Below are positions 25,068 to 33,579 of a stretch of 38,128 bases of DNA, in pieces (positions within the stretch are counted from its first letter, which is position 1; every line of letters begins with the position of its first letter). Under the pieces are notes generated by a model. It had not been told where the DNA came from and ran no database searches. It worked only from the letters and a program-made list of their open reading frames with translations. A program made the translations under genes and the position numbers. Source of the DNA: an uncultured Mucilaginibacter sp. (GTDB lineage: Bacteria; Bacteroidota; Bacteroidia; Sphingobacteriales; Sphingobacteriaceae); NCBI GenBank assembly GCA_913775265.1, contig CAJYJH010000063.1, positions 1-38,128 of the forward strand. The letters run 5' to 3'.

Positions 25068-26107
25068 ATGGCTGGGCAATCTTCTGTAGTATTTAAAGTA
25101 AATCAGCTAAAACCGGTATTGGGCGGTTCTGTCGGCAATTTGATCGAATGGTACGACTGGTATACCTATTCTGTGTTCTCTTTATACTTCGCCGGAGTCT
25201 TTTTTCCAAAACAAAGTGCAACGGCTCAGTTACTTAATACCGCCGGTATTTTTGCCATTGGTTTCTTAATGGGCCTATAGGCGGCTGGCTGTTGGGCGCA
25301 TATGCCGACCGCCTTGGCCGTAAGGCTGCGCTTACTTTATCGCTATTATTAATGAGCGCCGGTTCATTGATGATTACCTTAGTGCCCGGTTATGCAAGTA
25401 TTGGTATTGCTGCCCCCGTTATATTGGTACTGGCACGGATGCTGCAAGGCCTGAGCATAGGCGGCGAATACGGTACGGCTGCAACATATTTAAGCGAAAT
25501 TGCCCCACCGCACCGGCGCGGTTTTTACTCCAGCTTTCAATATGTAAGTACTACGATGGGGCTTACTGTATCATACTATACTTTTTCAACCTACATTCAA
25601 AAGTTTTTGGTGAACACTGCAGGTTTTAGCAAACAAGATGCTACGCTGATAACTACGCTTGCTCTGATTGGATTTATGATATTACAACCATTGGCTGGTA
25701 TGCTGGCCAATTATGCAGGGCGCAAACGCATGATGATCATTTACGGTATACTGGCACTGCTTACTACCTGGCCTGTTATTAGTTTGTTGGGTAACACCCG
25801 CGAGGTGTGGCAGGCTACCGTACTCATCATTTTCGTTTTGGGTATTTTAAGTTTAAATACCTCTATTTCGGCTATCATCAAGGCAGAATTATTTCCGGTT
25901 AATATACGCTCACTGGGTGTAAGTTTTCCGTATGCAATAACGGTAGCTGTGTTTGGCGGTACAGCAGAGTATATTGCCCTGCTTTTTAAAAATGCCGGGC
26001 ATGCCGACTGGTTTTACTGGTATTTAACCGCTTGTATTGCCTTGTCATTAGCGGTAAGCATTAGTATGCGCGACCCGGAACGCCACTCGTGGATAGAGGA
26101 TAAATAG
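25068..26107 (+). pseudogene. KgtP-like MFS permease, disrupted by a frameshift and an internal deletion
   Basis: The N-terminal part ([21 protein letters not shown]) and the C-terminal part (IKAELFPVNIRSLGVSFPYA) closely follow alpha-ketoglutarate permease KgtP and related metabolite:proton symporters. At 25271-25274 the frame is lost: ATG-GG-CCT replaces the expected Met-Arg-Pro codons of FLMRPIGGWL, so one base is missing and a stop follows at 25278. Further on, GFYSSFQYVSTTMG joins directly to SYYTFSTYIQKFLVNTAG. In KgtP these are separated by roughly 85 residues covering helices 5-6 and the central loop. The summed length (about 347 residues against about 432) agrees. A sequencing error could explain the first lesion but not the second. 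Confidence 0.85.
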
Positions 26108-26168
26108 CCTTGGAGGCAAACAATGCCATGGTTTGTTGTTTTTATTTACTCAACAAATAATTACCATT

Positions 26169-26432
26169 ATGGCTACCGAAGATAACAACAACGTACCAAT
26201 TAACGACGAAGAAGATCAAAAAGCAAGCAGCCGCGATCCGCAGGATACCAGCCTGGGCGACGCTGCCCTAAACGACATTGAAGAAAACAAGCAAGCCGGT
26301 GATGTAGAAGGCTGGAACCGCGCTTACGAAGCTTCCACGCCATCTTACGAACTCAATCTGGATGCAGGCATCGAAGGCGAAAAAGCCCCGAAACAAGACA
26401 GCGACCCCAGCGATCCGAATTTGAAGCAATAG
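26169..26432 (+). CDS. Small acidic, probably disordered protein
   Basis: Started at the ATG at 26169 (upstream codons read through AT-rich leader), this gives 87 residues. The composition is dominated by Asp, Glu, Asn and Lys with almost no hydrophobic core: MATEDNNNVPINDEEDQKAS, DTSLGDAALNDIEENKQAGD, and a PKQDSDPSDPNLKQ tail. No motif is recognised. Highly charged small proteins like this are common in Bacteroidetes and may be stress-related. Codon use is regular and GC-rich compared with the flanks, which supports a real gene. A palindromic repeat element follows at 26478. Confidence 0.6.
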   Translation: MATEDNNNVPINDEEDQKASSRDPQDTSLGDAALNDIEENKQAGDVEGWNRAYEASTPSYELNLDAGIEGEKAPKQDSDPSDPNLKQ

Positions 26433-26477
26433 TTTTTTAGAGTCGGGGTGTCCGTTTCTGACTCGGTAAAAACAAGC

Positions 26478-26598
26478 GCGTCTTTGCGAGGATACGGGCG
26501 CTATCTCTTAAGGACAAGTGAACACGGGATAAGCTGAGTCGCTTGGTTTAAACGCTGGCTCAGCTTAAAGAGATGGCGCCCGTACCCCGTAATGACGC
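26478..26598. repeat. Imperfect palindromic repeat element (REP/BIME-like)
   Basis: The 121-base element begins with GCGTC and ends with GACGC. The arms include ACGGGCGC (26494-26501) against GCGCCCGT (26576-26583) and ATCTCTT (26503-26509) against AAGAGAT (26568-26574). An inner hairpin is formed by AAGCTGAG (26531-26538) and CTCAGCTT (26559-26566). The outer sequence (TTTGCGAGGA, CCCCGTAATGACGC) resembles the TGCGAGG/CAATGACG type of intergenic repeat common in bacterial genomes. It lies between the convergent genes ending at 26432 and 26706. Confidence 0.7.
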
Positions 26599-26626
26599 AC
26601 TGGCGGAGGCAGTTGTGAAATTAAAA

Positions 26627-26672
26627 AGCCAGGGTTTAAAAGATTGCTGAAGCACCTTCCTAAACCCTGGCT
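26627..26672 (-). terminator. Intrinsic terminator of pruA
   Basis: AGCCAGGGTTTA (26627-26638) and TAAACCCTGGCT (26661-26672) are perfect 12-base arms with a 22-base loop. On the minus strand the stem is followed by TTTTAATTT, placing a terminator about 35 bases past the pruA stop. Confidence 0.8.
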
Positions 26673-26696
26673 CTTGGTTCTTAGCTCTTGGCTCTA
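26669..26696. repeat. Four-copy heptamer tandem repeat
   Basis: The copies are GGCTCTT (26669-26675), GGTTCTT (26676-26682), AGCTCTT (26683-26689) and GGCTCTA (26690-26696). The period is seven and the CTT core is nearly invariant. The repeat overlaps the distal arm of the pruA terminator and ends nine bases before the pruA stop codon. Confidence 0.75.
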
Positions 26697-26705
26697 TTCT
26701 CCGAA

Positions 26706-28340
26706 CTACACTTCCTTATCCAAAAACGGATAACGGAAATCTTTCGGTGGATCAAAGGTTTCTTTGATGGTGCGAGGAGATACCCAGCGCAACAAGTTAA
26801 GGGCCGAACCGGCTTTATCGTTGGTGCCCGAACCGCGGGCGCCGCCAAATGGTTGCTGACCAACCACGGCTCCGGTAGGTTTATCGTTGATGTAGAAGTT
26901 ACCGGCTGCATTGCGTAAACGCTGTGATGCCTGGGCAATAGCATAACGATCTTGCGAAATGATGGAACCTGTTAAGGCGTAACCCGAGGTAGTGTCAATG
27001 ATTTGCATCACTTCTTCAAACTGTGCATCCTCGTAAACGTAAACCGTTAATACCGGGCCAAACAGCTCCTCGCACATGGTTACATAGTGCGGGTCTTGCA
27101 CCTGGATAACGGTTGGCTCTACAAAATAACCTACCGATTTATCATAAATACCACCGGCAATAACTTCAACGTCGGGGTTGTTTTTAGCTTCGTCGATGTA
27201 CTTGGCCAGCTTATCAAAAGAGGCCTCGGTAATTACGGCGTTTACAAAGTTTTCAAAGTCTTCAACCGGGCCAACTTTTAAAGTGGCAATATCGCGTTGC
27301 AGTCTTTCTTTAACGGCAGGCCATAGTGAGTGCGGGATGTAAGCACGAGAGGCAGCCGAACATTTTTGTCCCTGGTACTCAAATGCACCACGAATCAGTG
27401 CAGTGCTCACTACATCGGCATCGGCGCTTGGGTGGGCCAGCACAAAGTCTTTACCACCGGTTTCGCCCACGATGCGCGGGTAGCTGCGGTACAGGTTAAT
27501 GTTGTTGCCAATGGTTTTCCATAAATGCTGGAACACATGGGTTGAACCTGTGAAGTGCAGACCCGCAAAATCAGGGTGACTGAATATAATGTCGCCCGCT
27601 ACCGGACCATCCACACTAATCATGTTGATGACACCCGGAGGTACACCGGCTTCATTAAATACCTGCATAATTACGTTAGCCGCATACATTTGGGTTGGGG
27701 CAGGTTTCCAAACCACTACGTTACCCATCATGGCCGGGGCCGCGCACAGGTTACCGGCAATGGCGGTAAAGTTGAACGGTGTTATGGCAAACACAAAGCC
27801 TTCTAACGGGCGCTGCTCCAAACGGTTCCACACGCCTTTGCCCGATAGGGGTTGCTGGGCGTAAATTTCCGTCATGTACTGCACGTTAAAGCGCAGAAAA
27901 TCAATAAACTCACAAGCCGCATCAATCTCGGCTTGGTAAGCATTTTTAGACTGGCCCAGCATTGTAGCCGCGTTTATTTTAGCGCGGTACGGACCGGCCA
28001 GCAAATCGGCTGCCTTTAAGAATATGGCTGCACGGTGTTCCCATGGCAGGTTTTCCCAGTGGGCTTTGGCCGTCAGCGCAGCATCAATCGCTGCATGCAC
28101 ATGGCTGGCATCACCCTCATGAAAGGTAGCCAATACGTGTTTATGATCATGCGGTGGGCGCACTTCCTGCGTTTTGCCGGTGCGTACTTCCTGACCGCCA
28201 ATATACATCGGTATGTCCACCTGCTGGGCGCGGGCTTGCTCTAAAGCTGCCTTTAAAGCGGCACGCTCCACGCTGCGCGGACCATAATTTAAAACCGGTT
28301 CATTTACGGGTACCGGCACATTAAAAAATCCTTTTAACAT
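26706..28340 (-). CDS. pruA: L-glutamate gamma-semialdehyde dehydrogenase (P5C dehydrogenase)
   Basis: This enzyme oxidises glutamate semialdehyde (from pyrroline-5-carboxylate) to glutamate with NAD+, the second step of proline catabolism, in the cytosol. The 544-residue length fits the single-function enzyme. Landmarks are FAITPFNFTAIAGNL (cofactor region, about 183-198), ETGGKDF (catalytic base Glu293) and YQGQKCSAASRAYIP (nucleophile Cys327). The C-terminal GQQPFGGARGSGTNDKAG and the ending VSPRTIKETFDPPKDFRYPFL match the P5CDH group. Proline dehydrogenase (putA/prodh) is not in the window. A perfect -7 box lies 20 bases upstream (28360-28367). Confidence 0.97.
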   Translation of the reverse strand: MLKGFFNVPVPVNEPVLNYGPRSVERAALKAALEQARAQQVDIPMYIGGQEVRTGKTQEVRPPHDHKHVLATFHEGDASHVHAAIDAALTAKAHWENLPWEHRAAIFLKAADLLAGPYRAKINAATMLGQSKNAYQAEIDAACEFIDFLRFNVQYMTEIYAQQPLSGKGVWNRLEQRPLEGFVFAITPFNFTAIAGNLCAAPAMMGNVVVWKPAPTQMYAANVIMQVFNEAGVPPGVINMISVDGPVAGDIIFSHPDFAGLHFTGSTHVFQHLWKTIGNNINLYRSYPRIVGETGGKDFVLAHPSADADVVSTALIRGAFEYQGQKCSAASRAYIPHSLWPAVKERLQRDIATLKVGPVEDFENFVNAVITEASFDKLAKYIDEAKNNPDVEVIAGGIYDKSVGYFVEPTVIQVQDPHYVTMCEELFGPVLTVYVYEDAQFEEVMQIIDTTSGYALTGSIISQDRYAIAQASQRLRNAAGNFYINDKPTGAVVGQQPFGGARGSGTNDKAGSALNLLRWVSPRTIKETFDPPKDFRYPFLDKEV

Positions 28341-28359
28341 AGGGTTGCTTTTATGGCCG

Positions 28360-28367
28360 CAAAGATA
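28360..28367 (-). promoter_or_regulatory. -7 promoter box of pruA
   Basis: On the minus strand this reads TATCTTTG followed by C, a perfect TAnnTTTG match. The pruA ATG lies 20 bases downstream, so the leader would be very short. A TTTG at the -33 position is not evident. Confidence 0.6.
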
Positions 28368-28535
28368 CGGGTTTTGTGGGGTATTTGGTAGGGGAGTAAT
28401 TTGGTGAATGTTTACTTTTGCACTTTATACATCCCGCACAAAATCAGCATCAGTTATTAAAATCATTACCTTTAATACTGTAGCATTTTAAATAATTTTA
28501 CCGTAGGGGCATATAATCTAATAAGCCACTTTTCC

Positions 28536-29003
28536 ATGATTTCTAAAATCAAATTATTATCTGCCACTGGCATTTTAATCTTGTTATTGTCTGCGTGTGA
28601 TAAAAAAGCGGAAGACCAAATAGCCTGCACTTTGTCGGTTAGGGTTTTGCTTTTAAATTTCAATGTAATTGACGCAGCTACCCAACAGGATCTGTATTTT
28701 TCTAATAACCCGCGTTTTTCGACCAGGGAAATTTATCTTTTTAAGCAAACCGACCAGAGTCGGAGAGATACGATAAGACCTAATGTAACCAGGTTGGGCA
28801 GCAGCCGATATTTTAGCATACCTATAGGTTATGAACCTGAGTCTACCTTTATCCTTAAAGCGGGTAATCTGCCGGAGAACACCGTAACTTATCAAGTAAG
28901 CAAAACCGGCACCATTTGCACCGACTATCAGCTTAAGCAGGTGAGGTTTAACGGCACGGAGGTGAAAGCGAACGACGGAGGAATTTACACTTTTTTTAAA
29001 TAG
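28536..29003 (+). CDS. Hypothetical lipoprotein
   Basis: A 155-residue protein with a lipoprotein signal: MISKIKLLSATGILILLLSAC, lipidated Cys21. The mature part begins DKKAEDQIACTLSVRVLLL and looks beta-rich, with two further cysteines (IACTL and GTICTDY) that could form a disulfide. FILKAGNLPENTVTYQVSKTG and the end GGIYTFFK suggest an Ig-like or carboxypeptidase-regulatory-like fold, which is inference. It is probably anchored in the periplasm or outer membrane. The next gene starts 38 bases on, so the two may form a unit. Confidence 0.65.
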   Translation: MISKIKLLSATGILILLLSACDKKAEDQIACTLSVRVLLLNFNVIDAATQQDLYFSNNPRFSTREIYLFKQTDQSRRDTIRPNVTRLGSSRYFSIPIGYEPESTFILKAGNLPENTVTYQVSKTGTICTDYQLKQVRFNGTEVKANDGGIYTFFK

Positions 29004-29041
29004 CTTTCATTTTAGATCAGGCAAGCGTTATTAAAAGTAAA

Positions 29042-29776
29042 ATGGACATCATCCGCATCATCCAGGAAACGGCTACCTGGATAGAAAAAGTTAACCCCGA
29101 CATCGAAACCAATTTATTTCGAACTGCCGACCTATCACCTGGCAGATATTATTATGAGATTCCTAATGCGGATAAAGATGCTGTTGTTGCGGATTTAGTT
29201 GCCAGGCGGTCGGCCATGTTAAAGACTGCAAATGTTGATTTGATTCCGGTAGACAAGTTGGCTGACTATGGCCGTATCATGTTTTTTGAGGCAGATGAAA
29301 CCGTAGTAGACGGAGCACCAGAGGATGCAAGTGCTTACTTTATTGATCTTGGTGATACGCCGCCCTGGGACACTTGGATTGCGACTGAAAGGCAATTGTT
29401 TAATATTGATTTTTGGGCCCAAAAATTGCATTTAACCGACAAGATGTTAGTGGCATGGGTGCCCCAGTCTCAGTATTTTTACGCCCAGCAAGCCATAGAG
29501 GTAGCCTGTATAGATAACTTTGAATGGCCTGAATATAATTGTGTTGCTGATAGATTTTATGAACTTAAAAGTTTGTTTACTAAGCCGCCAGTAATCACTC
29601 AACCATTACATGTCATTGATTATTCAGCACGCCAGCAGCTATCAAAGTTGATTATGCGCGACGCGGAAGCACATTCTGAAATGTATTATGATGAAATAAA
29701 AAAGAGCTACAAAAAAACCGATAGCATTGAGGTTTTGAAAAAACCTTTTTGGAAACGTTTGTTTAAGCCCAAGTAA
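29042..29776 (+). CDS. Hypothetical cytosolic protein
   Basis: A 244-residue protein I do not recognise. It has no signal peptide or membrane segment. The N-terminal half reads like an alpha/beta domain (YYYEIPNADKDAVVADLVARR, LIPVDKLADYGRIMFFEADET). A Trp-rich middle (DTPPWDTWIATERQLFNIDFWAQKLHL, then MLVAWVPQSQYFYAQQAIEVAC) recalls SMI1/KNR4-like proteins of similar length, but the resemblance is weak. The end is basic (KKSYKKTDSIEVLKKPFWKRLFKPK). It ends three bases from the stop codon of the convergent GH9 gene, with no terminator between them. Confidence 0.6.
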   Translation: MDIIRIIQETATWIEKVNPDIETNLFRTADLSPGRYYYEIPNADKDAVVADLVARRSAMLKTANVDLIPVDKLADYGRIMFFEADETVVDGAPEDASAYFIDLGDTPPWDTWIATERQLFNIDFWAQKLHLTDKMLVAWVPQSQYFYAQQAIEVACIDNFEWPEYNCVADRFYELKSLFTKPPVITQPLHVIDYSARQQLSKLIMRDAEAHSEMYYDEIKKSYKKTDSIEVLKKPFWKRLFKPK

Positions 29777-29779
29777 TCC

Positions 29780-31624
29780 TTATTTTTTCACGTGTATCGA
29801 TTTTTTACTGCTTTTCACAGCTTCAAACTCCTTAGCCGCCAGTAAATATATTAGCGAGGCGGATCCGTCCATGGTAGGTTCGTTTGTGCTGTAATCGCCG
29901 GCATCGTCATGGTAAACGGCCATGTCCGACTGAAAATCGGCATAGGCATCCGGGCGCGACAACTTGATGCCGCGCAGGTTGTTATAAATGCGGGCATATA
30001 CGGGGCCATCAACCAAGGCACCATCCAACGGGTACTGGTTTAGCACCGTAAACGATGAGTGGGGGTCGGTAGGCGTGTCGCCGTTTTGAGGCAAGCTATA
30101 CACCATGCTTTTACCCCATGGGTTGCAGCCAAACAACCAGTCGAAACAGGCTTGTTCCAAAGGTTCGTAAGTACGGTCGTGGCTAAGGGTGCGGTATAAG
30201 TAACACTGTATGGCAAAGGAGGCCGTTAAGTTGTTGGAGCACCAGATGAATGGTACACCACGGTAAAAAGCATTGCCCGAGGCTCGTTTCCAAACCCGCT
30301 CAATCCCATCACGATAGTATGCAATCAGTTTAGCCTTTTGAGCAGGTGCCGCCGTTTTGGCCAGCTCATAATGACCGAAGTTATGAAAAGGGTACCATTG
30401 GTAATGGCGCACGCTGTCTTGACCTAACCAGGGCGTTACCGGTTCCTGGATACTGTAATTAAGGCCTTGGGCCTGATACTTTTTGTTTTTATTCAACTGG
30501 TACAATAGCGCTGCTCCCAACTCCATATCATCAGTCCAGTTATCCTCTTCATAAAAATATGGCGACAGCATAGATGCCGTTTGTGCTACGCCGGGCTTGG
30601 CCAGCCCGTATTGGTAGGCTGATAGCGAACGTTCGGCCAGCAATGCAGCAAACCTGCGATTTATTTTGTTATAAATTTGTGAGCCCAAGGCAAAAGCACT
30701 GGCAAACTTACCGGCAGTAGAGGCTGCGCCGGTAGTCCGGTTCTTGTACTTGCCAAGGGCCTGCGGTTTGCCATTAAGAAAATAAACCGGCCGGCCGGCG
30801 CCTTTACCGTAGCCATAATCAACCGAATCGTGGTTGGGCAGGCGCATGCCGGCGTGGTCGCGATCATCGGCAATTTGGTTAAACATCCAGTCGGGGCGGG
30901 GGTGCATTTTTAATAGCCAATTCAGGCCCCAGGAGCCCTCGTCCAGCACGTCGGGCACACCATTAGGGCCGGGCAAGCCGTTGGCCGCAAAACTGTCTTT
31001 AAACACCGAGCCAAAATCGCGGTAGGCTGCCAGTAAGTGGTAGGTAGCATTGGCCGAGGTGGTTACGTACTGCAGGTAATCGGTGGCATCGTGCCAGCCG
31101 CCGGCAACGTCAATAAAGGTGCGGTCGGGCATTGGGCCGTAAACGGTGTAACCGTCGCGAGTATGGCACGAGTCTTTTAAAAAAGGGTTAAACCCGCTGC
31201 GCTGCTGGCGCATGTACCGCAAAATAAAATCGGCGCTACCGGCATATACATCTTTCGCAATCCTAAAAACCGGCGACTGTACATCGCCAACTTTGATATA
31301 ATAATTTCCGGCCTTTTTAAATGCCGAAAAATTGAGCCGGTACGTTGAATTGAAAGACCCGTAGCTACCAAAGTTTTTATTGGTGCTGCCTTTAAAAACC
31401 ACTTTGCGGGTAGCTTCATCAATAACCTCGAAATGAGTTGCTTGATGCTCTGCACTTTTATACACCAGCACTGCCACCTTTACGCCTTGCAGCGTATAAC
31501 CTAACTGATTAATCCTTATCCATGCGTTTATTCCGACAGCTTTCGACGCGTTTAAACTAAAGCATAAAATTGCCGTCAAAGTAATGAAGATACTTTTGGT
31601 TTTCCGAAAAGGCATGCTTGTCAT
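29780..31624 (-). CDS. Secreted GH9 glycoside hydrolase (cellulase/endoglucanase family)
   Basis: A 614-residue inverting hydrolase of beta-1,4-glucans or related polymers. A signal peptide covers about residues 1-31. The N-terminal Ig-like CelD_N domain (about 35-122, WIRINQLGYTLQGVKVAVL to SPVFRIAK) precedes the (alpha/alpha)6 barrel. The nucleophile-water residues are in DVAGGWHDATDY (Asp179 and Asp182; the usual Gly is Thr), and the catalytic acid is Glu582 in YSTNEPTMDGSASLIYLLA. PTDPHSSF replaces the common HPHHR, so the substrate subsite may differ. The gene could start at the internal ATG at 31615. A minus-strand -7 box (TATTTTTG) lies at 31668-31675. Confidence 0.92.
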   Translation of the reverse strand: MTSMPFRKTKSIFITLTAILCFSLNASKAVGINAWIRINQLGYTLQGVKVAVLVYKSAEHQATHFEVIDEATRKVVFKGSTNKNFGSYGSFNSTYRLNFSAFKKAGNYYIKVGDVQSPVFRIAKDVYAGSADFILRYMRQQRSGFNPFLKDSCHTRDGYTVYGPMPDRTFIDVAGGWHDATDYLQYVTTSANATYHLLAAYRDFGSVFKDSFAANGLPGPNGVPDVLDEGSWGLNWLLKMHPRPDWMFNQIADDRDHAGMRLPNHDSVDYGYGKGAGRPVYFLNGKPQALGKYKNRTTGAASTAGKFASAFALGSQIYNKINRRFAALLAERSLSAYQYGLAKPGVAQTASMLSPYFYEEDNWTDDMELGAALLYQLNKNKKYQAQGLNYSIQEPVTPWLGQDSVRHYQWYPFHNFGHYELAKTAAPAQKAKLIAYYRDGIERVWKRASGNAFYRGVPFIWCSNNLTASFAIQCYLYRTLSHDRTYEPLEQACFDWLFGCNPWGKSMVYSLPQNGDTPTDPHSSFTVLNQYPLDGALVDGPVYARIYNNLRGIKLSRPDAYADFQSDMAVYHDDAGDYSTNEPTMDGSASLIYLLAAKEFEAVKSSKKSIHVKK

Positions 31625-31667
31625 CAGATAATAAACTAGATGTTACACTAATATTGAATAGTTAAGT

Positions 31668-31675
31668 CAAAAATA
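31668..31675 (-). promoter_or_regulatory. Candidate -7 promoter box of the GH9 gene
   Basis: The minus strand reads TATTTTTG, a match to TAnnTTTG, 44 bases upstream of the GH9 start at 31624. No exact TTTG was found at -33, so this rests on one element. Confidence 0.35.
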
Positions 31676-31806
31676 AAAGGGTGAGGTGTAAAGATAAAGT
31701 TTTCTTATAACAGAAAATGAACGATCAGATTTATACAGACAAATGAAACGTTTTACCAGCTTTATCGTAAAAATGGCCGTAAGGATTTACAAATAGTTCG
31801 CTTGGC

Positions 31807-31814
31807 TAAATTTG
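31807..31814 (+). promoter_or_regulatory. Candidate -7 promoter box of the gene at 31882
   Basis: TAAATTTG matches TAnnTTTG and lies 67 bases upstream of the ATG. TTTA at 31786-31789, 17 bases further upstream, could serve as a weak -33 box. Confidence 0.4.
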
Positions 31815-31881
31815 TGTTGTTGTTTCGCCTCAATGCTGCCAGCAGCTATAGTTCGCCTTAAAAAATCAATTAAATCTCATA

Positions 31882-32187
31882 ATGCTTTCATTCTTTAAAA
31901 GTAAAAAAGCGGCAGTACTGGTTCCGCAATGGTCGCGTTTAGCAAACGCTTACGAATACATTGTTTTTAAAAAGGCTGTTCAGAATTTTTTTAAAGACGA
32001 AGATGTGAATTTAAATTTTGAAGATGGACTGGTTAACTTTGCCAAAGCAACATCATTTGGAGTAAAAGTTATTAATCTCGTAGCGTTGTACAAGTATTGC
32101 CTTAGCCATAAGGAAAGTCAAAGTTACCAGGCTAGTGTTGAGGAGTTTATAGGTGATATGCGTAAAGACACAGAGAGAAATTATTGA
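31882..32187 (+). CDS. Small cytosolic protein of unknown function
   Basis: A 101-residue, mostly helical protein without a signal peptide. It has a basic start (MLSFFKSKKAAVLVPQWSRLAN), a central segment FKDEDVNLNFEDGLVNFAKATSFGVKVINLVALYKYC with one Cys, and an acidic tail (EEFIGDMRKDTERNY). No family is recognised. It stands alone between the divergent GH9 gene and the convergent GH43 gene, with its own probable promoter. Confidence 0.5.
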   Translation: MLSFFKSKKAAVLVPQWSRLANAYEYIVFKKAVQNFFKDEDVNLNFEDGLVNFAKATSFGVKVINLVALYKYCLSHKESQSYQASVEEFIGDMRKDTERNY

Positions 32188-32339
32188 TAACAAAATCAGG
32201 GTACTTGGTTTAGCAACTAAAACTTATCTTGTTTCGACGTTTTAATGTATATGACTCAATGTAATCGCAAAACAGTAATTGATGTATACCTAAGTAATAG
32301 TTGTTGTGCTTGAATATTTCTACAGCAAAGTAGGCTACA

Positions 32340-33440
32340 CTATTTTTGCTGATCAAGTTTCCAATGGCTTACAATAGCGTTTAATTCCGCTTGGGTAAGA
32401 TAGGTTACCGCACCATGTTTCGGGCTGGTGAAGTTGGTGGTTTTCATTACGCCTTCGTTAAAGCGGTTTAGGTTGGTGAAGTTAACAAAATCTGTGGTTT
32501 CGCTAAAACCCATGTTGCTGGGGCGCAGGCCATAAACATCATACATCAATACCCATTTATTGGTACCCAGGCGTTTAAACAAGTTGGGGGCTTCGGTATT
32601 TACCTGCTCCGGGTCTATGCGCTTATTTTCAGATGCATAGCCTGTGTTTATCTGGTTTGATGTGGCATGCAGTATGTGGGCTTGCGATACATAAAACATC
32701 TGATATTGGTTACCAACGCGGGTGATGTCGGCATCAATACCGCCTATAGTTTTAATTTTTTGAGGTATGGTTTCTAATTTGGTAAAATCGGCATTGGCAT
32801 AGGCCGAGTAAATGTTAGCGTCCTTGTTATTATAGCGTATAGTAAAGTATACCATCATCTTCTTTTTCACCGGGTCGTAAATGGTTTCGGGAGCCCAGGC
32901 ACAGTCAATGTCTCCCAATTCCGGAAAAGCTTTGTCTACCCGGAAGTCGGAGTGGCTCCAGTGAATTAAATCATACGATTTCATCATCACAATAGCGCGG
33001 TTGTTGCCCCATCCATATTTTTCCTGTGGACGTTCCCACTCCGTATCCCTGAAACCGGCACGTTTGCCAAAAATGTGCAGATCGGTTAGGGCCAGATAAA
33101 ACGCCCCATCCGGCCCACGGGTAATATGCGGATCGCGCACACCTTTTTGCTCGGCCAGTTGCGAGCCTATAAAAACAGGTTGCCCACCATTAATATCGGT
33201 AAAAGTGTAACCGTCATGGCTTATAGCCAGGTAAGCCGACTGGTTCTGGTCTTTAAAGTAAACCATCAGGTAGCCGCTCAAACCCTGCTCCCTAAACCTG
33301 GGCATGTTTTTAGGTTTGGTCACCTTATTGACAATCTCGATACCTGTTTTGGGTTGAGCAGTATCGCCGGTTTGTGCAAAGCTGCTTAAGCAGGTCAAAG
33401 CCAGTGCGAAAAATAGACAGATTACTTTTATCTTTTTCAT
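32340..33440 (-). CDS. Secreted GH43 glycoside hydrolase
   Basis: A 366-residue five-bladed propeller enzyme with a signal peptide (MKKIKVICLFFALALTCLSS, ending FAQ). The three GH43 carboxylates can be placed: base Asp103 in GVRDPHITRGPDG, pKa modulator Glu185 in CAWAPE, and acid Glu283 in NTEAPNLFKR. Members cleave alpha-L-arabinofuranosides, beta-xylosides or galactans; the subfamily cannot be fixed by eye, but an arabinosidase or arabinanase role would suit the neighbour. It follows the larger GH43 gene by 139 bases on the same strand and is likely co-regulated. A weak hairpin at 33511-33545 lies between them. Confidence 0.88.
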   Translation of the reverse strand: MKKIKVICLFFALALTCLSSFAQTGDTAQPKTGIEIVNKVTKPKNMPRFREQGLSGYLMVYFKDQNQSAYLAISHDGYTFTDINGGQPVFIGSQLAEQKGVRDPHITRGPDGAFYLALTDLHIFGKRAGFRDTEWERPQEKYGWGNNRAIVMMKSYDLIHWSHSDFRVDKAFPELGDIDCAWAPETIYDPVKKKMMVYFTIRYNNKDANIYSAYANADFTKLETIPQKIKTIGGIDADITRVGNQYQMFYVSQAHILHATSNQINTGYASENKRIDPEQVNTEAPNLFKRLGTNKWVLMYDVYGLRPSNMGFSETTDFVNFTNLNRFNEGVMKTTNFTSPKHGAVTYLTQAELNAIVSHWKLDQQK

Positions 33441-33510
33441 GATGGTATTTGTAATTGCGTTACAGGTCGGGGTCGCTGCTTATGAGCTCAACAAGTGCTC
33501 AGAAATGTTA

Positions 33511-33545
33511 AAGCTCAAGGCAGGTGAATGTTCCGCCCTGAGCTT
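33511..33545 (-). terminator. Weak terminator or attenuator between the two GH43 genes
   Basis: AAGCTCA (33511-33517) pairs with TGAGCTT (33539-33545), extended inward by GGC/GCC after one unpaired base on each side. Only a short mixed U-stretch (TTTAACATTT) follows on the minus strand. It may reduce rather than stop read-through. Confidence 0.35.
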
Positions 33546-33579
33546 AGGTATAAGGATAGGGAAATACTTGAAGCGATGA

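Noticed and set aside
25265..25300. Programmed frameshift as an explanation for the split permease
   Set aside because: There is no slippery heptamer or downstream structure of note, and the gene also lacks about 85 internal residues, so decay is more likely.
26669..26696. CRISPR-like array
   Set aside because: The copies are seven bases long and directly adjacent, with no spacers and no cas genes.
29780..31624. Inactive GH9 because DAGD reads DATD
   Set aside because: Both catalytic aspartates and the C-terminal glutamate are present; the Gly to Thr change alone does not imply loss of activity.
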